From NCBI RefSeq assembly GCF_008704855.1, contig NZ_CP023691.1, positions 4,898,001 through 4,962,000 on the forward strand: a stretch of DNA of 64,000 bases, given 5' to 3'. The notes beneath the pieces are model-generated. The model worked only from the letters and a program-made list of their open reading frames with translations, ran no database searches and had not been told where the DNA came from. The first letter of the stretch is position 1, and every line of letters starts with the position of its first letter. Of the stretch, positions 61,203 to 64,000 are shown piece after piece. The position numbers and the translations under genes are program-made. This stretch comes from Streptomyces platensis. GTDB taxonomy: Bacteria > Actinomycetota > Actinomycetes > Streptomycetales > Streptomycetaceae.

Positions 61203-62660
61203 ATGTCCTACTTCGACGAGTTGGCGTATCAGTTCATCGACGGTGAGTGGCGCTCCGGCAGCGGCTCGTGGGACATCGTCGATTTCAATCCGTACAACGG
61301 CGAGAAACTGGCCTCCATACCCGTCGCCACGGTAGCGGAGATCGACCAGGCCTACCGTGCCGCCGAACGCGCACAGCGGGAGTGGGGCGCCACCAATCCC
61401 TACACCCGGCGGCTGGTCTTCGAGCGCGCGCTGCGGATCATCGACGACCGTGCGGAGGAGCTGGGCGGGGCGATCGCCGCGGAGGTGGGCGGGACGCTCG
61501 CCAAGGTGGGCTTCGAGCTGCATCTGGCCAAGGAGTTCCTGCGCGAGGCCATTCAGCTGGCGCTGCGTGCCGAGGGCCGCATACTGCCCTCGCCGATCGA
61601 CGGCAAGGAGAACCGCCTCTACCGGCTGCCGGTCGGGGTCGTCGGCGTCATCAGCCCCTTCAACTTTCCCTTCCTGCTGTCGCTCAAGTCCGTCGCGCCG
61701 GCCCTCGCACTCGGCAACGCCGTCGTCCTCAAGCCGCACCAGAACACCCCGGTCTGCGGCGGCGGTCTGGTCGCCAGGATCTTCGAGGAGGCCGGGCTGC
61801 CGGCCGGGCTGCTGAACGTCGTCGTCACGGACATCGCCGAGATCGGTGATGCGCTGATCGAGCACCCGGTGCCCAAGACCATCTCCTTCACCGGCTCCGA
61901 GAAGGTCGGCCGGCATGTCGCGACGGTCGCCGCCTCCCACTTCAAGCACACGGTGCTGGAACTGGGCGGCAACAGCGCCCTGGTCGTGCTCGACGACGCC
62001 GATATCGACTACGCGGTGGACGCCGCCGTCTTCAGCCGCTTCGTCCACCAGGGCCAGGTCTGTATGGCCGCGAACCGGGTGCTCGTGGACCGCGCCGTGG
62101 AGCGGGAGTTCACCGAGAAATTCGTCGCCAAGGTCGCCTCGCTCAAGGTGGGGGACCCCACCGATCCGCAGACCCACATCGGCCCGCTGATCAACGAGGG
62201 CCAGGCCGAGGCGATCTCCGCGCTGGTGGACCGCGCGGTCGAGGACGGCGCCACGGCGCTCCTCCATGGCGAGACCCGGGGCACACTGGTCGCCCCGAGC
62301 GTGCTGAGCGGGCTGCCGGAGGACTCCCCGCTGCTGCGGCAGGAGATCTTCGGGCCCGTCGTGCTGCTGGTGCCGTTCGACGGTGACGAGGAGGCGGTGC
62401 GGCTGACCAACGCGACCTCGTTCGGGCTCAGCGGCGCCGTGCACACCGGTGACATCGAGCGCGGGGTGCGGTTCGCCAAGCGCATCGACACCGGGATGTT
62501 CCACATCAACGACGCCACCGTGCACGACGAGCCGATCGTGCCCTTCGGCGGCGAGAAGAGCTCCGGGGTGGGACGGCTGAACGGCGACGCGATGGTGGAG
62601 GCCTTCACCACGACCAAGTGGATCTCCATCCAGCACGGGCGGTCGCAGTTCCCGTTCTGA
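61203..62660 (+). CDS. NAD(P)-dependent aldehyde dehydrogenase (benzaldehyde dehydrogenase-like)
   Basis: A 485-residue aldehyde dehydrogenase. The catalytic glutamate is in LELGGNSALVVLDDAD near residue 260, the cysteine in HQGQVCMAANRVLVD near 293, the cofactor segment ISFTGSEKVG near 230 and EIFGPVVLL near 385. Closest family by motif spacing is benzaldehyde/vanillin dehydrogenase. It follows the XRE regulator in the same direction and may be a separate transcription unit. Full length. Confidence 0.95.
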   Translation: MSYFDELAYQFIDGEWRSGSGSWDIVDFNPYNGEKLASIPVATVAEIDQAYRAAERAQREWGATNPYTRRLVFERALRIIDDRAEELGGAIAAEVGGTLAKVGFELHLAKEFLREAIQLALRAEGRILPSPIDGKENRLYRLPVGVVGVISPFNFPFLLSLKSVAPALALGNAVVLKPHQNTPVCGGGLVARIFEEAGLPAGLLNVVVTDIAEIGDALIEHPVPKTISFTGSEKVGRHVATVAASHFKHTVLELGGNSALVVLDDADIDYAVDAAVFSRFVHQGQVCMAANRVLVDRAVEREFTEKFVAKVASLKVGDPTDPQTHIGPLINEGQAEAISALVDRAVEDGATALLHGETRGTLVAPSVLSGLPEDSPLLRQEIFGPVVLLVPFDGDEEAVRLTNATSFGLSGAVHTGDIERGVRFAKRIDTGMFHINDATVHDEPIVPFGGEKSSGVGRLNGDAMVEAFTTTKWISIQHGRSQFPF

Positions 62661-62806
62661 GGCGGTCTCCCCGGTCCGGAGGGATCGGCGACGACCCGTG
62701 GCGCGTTGCGGACAGAAGCTGACCGCAAGGGCTCCTACGTTGAGTGCTGTCGGAAGGCGGACGGCGACGGGCCGGCTGCCGAGGGACGTCACGAAAGGTG
62801 GACCCC

Positions 62807-63355
62807 ATGCCCACTCACGTTCTTGCCGAGGCACACGGCGACGAGACCGGCGCGCTGCTGGCCTTCCTGGAGGCCCAGCGCGGCGGGCTGCGCCGGGCGG
62901 TCCTGGGGCTGACCGAGGACCGGGCGACCCAGCGGCCGAGCGCCAGTGAGCTGTCGCTGGCCGGACTGGTCAAGCATGTCGCGGAGACCGAGCAGGGCTG
63001 GGTCGAGACCGCGCAGGAGCTGCCGCACTCCATCGAGCGGACCCAGGACACCTGGCATCTGAGCTTCCAGCTGGCCGATGGCGAGACCCTGGCGGAGATG
63101 CTGGCCTTCTGGGAGCGGGTGGCGAAGCGGACGGAGGAGTTCATCCGCTCCGTGCCCAGCCTGAACGACACCTTCCCGCTGCCCGAGGCGCCGTGGTTCC
63201 CGCCGGAGGCCCGGCAGTCGATGCGCTGGCTGCTGCTGCACCTGATCGAGGAGACGGCCCGGCACGCCGGCCACGCCGACATCATCCGCGAGTCCCTCGA
63301 CGGCAAGACGGCCTTTGAGCTGGTGGACGAGGAGCGCGCCGCCCGGGAGGGGTAG
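62807..63355 (+). CDS. DinB-family protein (mycothiol-dependent-like)
   Basis: A 182-residue DinB/DUF664-type protein. The metal-binding histidines are seen as LVKHVAETEQGW near residue 55 and LHLIEETARHAGHADIIRE near 150. Such proteins are four-helix bundles that bind a divalent metal and often use mycothiol. The ATG at 62807 has AAAGGTGG upstream. Function unassigned; it lies between the aldehyde dehydrogenase and a PadR regulator. Confidence 0.85.
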   Translation: MPTHVLAEAHGDETGALLAFLEAQRGGLRRAVLGLTEDRATQRPSASELSLAGLVKHVAETEQGWVETAQELPHSIERTQDTWHLSFQLADGETLAEMLAFWERVAKRTEEFIRSVPSLNDTFPLPEAPWFPPEARQSMRWLLLHLIEETARHAGHADIIRESLDGKTAFELVDEERAAREG

Positions 63356-63417
63356 CGGGGCGGGGTCCGCGCGCGCTCTAGGCTGGCGGAAGGGGCGCGC
63401 GAGGGATTGAGGAGACG

Positions 63418-64000
63418 ATGTCGGCGATCCGGCTGTTGGTACTGGGCGCCGTGCGGCAGCACGGCCGGGCGCACGGCTACCAGGTGCGCAACGACCTGGA
63501 GTACTGGGGCGCCCATGAGTGGTCCCACGCCAAACCCGGCTCGATCTACCACGCGCTCAAGCAGATGGCCAAGCAAGGGCTGCTGCGGGCTCATGACATC
63601 GCGCCCAGCACCGTCGGCGGCCCGCCGCGTACCGAGTACGAGCTGACCGCGGCGGGCGAGACGGAGTATTTCGCGCTGCTGCGTGCCGCGCTCTCCCAGC
63701 ACGACCAGAAGACCGACATGCTCAGCGCGGGCCTCGGCTTCGTCGTCGATCTGCCGCGGGCCGAGGCGGTGGCGCTGCTCACGGAGCGCGTCCGGGGCCT
63801 GCGGGAGTGGCGCGGCACGGTCACCGGCTACTACACCCCCGAGGGCGGGACCGAACAGCTCGGGCACATCGGCGAGATCATGCATATGTGGGTGGACGCC
63901 GCGGACAGCGGCGCCGCGTGGACCCAGGGGCTGATCGAGCGGATCGAGGGCGGGGCATATGTCTTCGCCGGCGAGGGGGAGCCGTTCGTGGGCGTGCTCG
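63418..64000 (+). CDS. PadR-family transcriptional regulator (3' end outside window)
   Basis: The visible 194 residues begin with the PadR winged helix: LLVLGAVRQHGRAHGYQVRNDL, then KPGSIYHALKQMAKQGLLRAHD and RTEYELTAAGETEYFALL. A C-terminal effector helix region (PRAEAVALLTERVRGLREW) follows and the frame stays open to the right edge. The ATG at 63418 has GAGGAG six nucleotides upstream. PadR proteins usually repress a neighbouring transporter or efflux gene, here probably beyond the window. Confidence 0.93.
   Translation, partial: MSAIRLLVLGAVRQHGRAHGYQVRNDLEYWGAHEWSHAKPGSIYHALKQMAKQGLLRAHDIAPSTVGGPPRTEYELTAAGETEYFALLRAALSQHDQKTDMLSAGLGFVVDLPRAEAVALLTERVRGLREWRGTVTGYYTPEGGTEQLGHIGEIMHMWVDAADSGAAWTQGLIERIEGGAYVFAGEGEPFVGVL

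Overview
The window is high-GC actinobacterial DNA. Chaplin and rodlin genes, an AfsR/SARP-type regulator, paired XRE/DUF397 genes, GTG/TTG starts and rare TTA codons point to the genus Streptomyces; the species cannot be told from this sequence alone. No rRNA, tRNA, CRISPR array or complete insertion sequence was found.

Region 1 (1 to about 34.8 kb) is a non-ribosomal peptide cluster, mostly on the minus strand, running off the left edge. Reading along transcription it holds an AfsR-like regulator, a P450, a PyrH-like tryptophan 5-halogenase with flavin reductase, a CPA2 antiporter, a stand-alone half-C/A/PCP protein, a SyrP-like oxygenase, SbnB and SbnA (2,3-diaminopropionate synthesis), MbtH, an AsnO/VioC-like oxygenase, a two-gene ABC exporter, a three-module NRPS (A-PCP, C-A-PCP, C-A-PCP) and a further NRPS (C-A, cut off). 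Hand-read specificity codes give Asn for module 2, an aromatic residue for the truncated NRPS, and a Dab/Dap-like pocket for the stand-alone A domain. The predicted product is a peptide carrying 5-chlorotryptophan, 3-hydroxyasparagine and diaminopropionate; I cannot match this combination to a known compound. Plus-strand genes (a TTA-containing 50-residue peptide, alpha/beta hydrolase, acyltransferase, methyltransferase) probably form the right flank. A 15-bp element close to CAATAACGAAGTGAA lies 58-103 bp upstream of five of these genes on both strands and looks like a cluster-specific promoter element. A regulatory cassette (XRE, DUF397, small genes, PCMT-like methyltransferase, 10.66-14.0 kb), itself carrying a partial tandem duplication, separates the exporter from the NRPS genes.

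Region 2 (34.8-50 kb) is ordinary chromosome: a membrane protein, an OmpR-type two-component system with two paralogous exported proteins, a NarL-type two-component system whose regulator has a TTA codon, a GDPD-family phosphodiesterase, a second acyltransferase, a RidA protein with a low-complexity extension, a CrtA-like monooxygenase divergent from a TetR regulator, an esterase, and a family A DNA polymerase gene broken by a frameshift in motif B.

Region 3 (50.3-54.7 kb) encodes the hydrophobic aerial surface layer: two short chaplins, three rodlins, one sortase-type chaplin with a single chaplin domain, and an unrecognised small secreted protein that shares the chaplin signal peptide.

Region 4 (55-64 kb) holds a nitrilase-family amidohydrolase, TatA, a zinc-starvation (Zur-type) locus with cysteine-poor ribosomal proteins S14, L28, L33, L31 and S18 plus a CobW-like protein around a palindromic Zur box, an AbaA-like triad (DUF397, HATPase, XRE) sharing a 17-bp operator-like motif, an aldehyde dehydrogenase, a DinB-family protein and a PadR regulator cut by the right edge.
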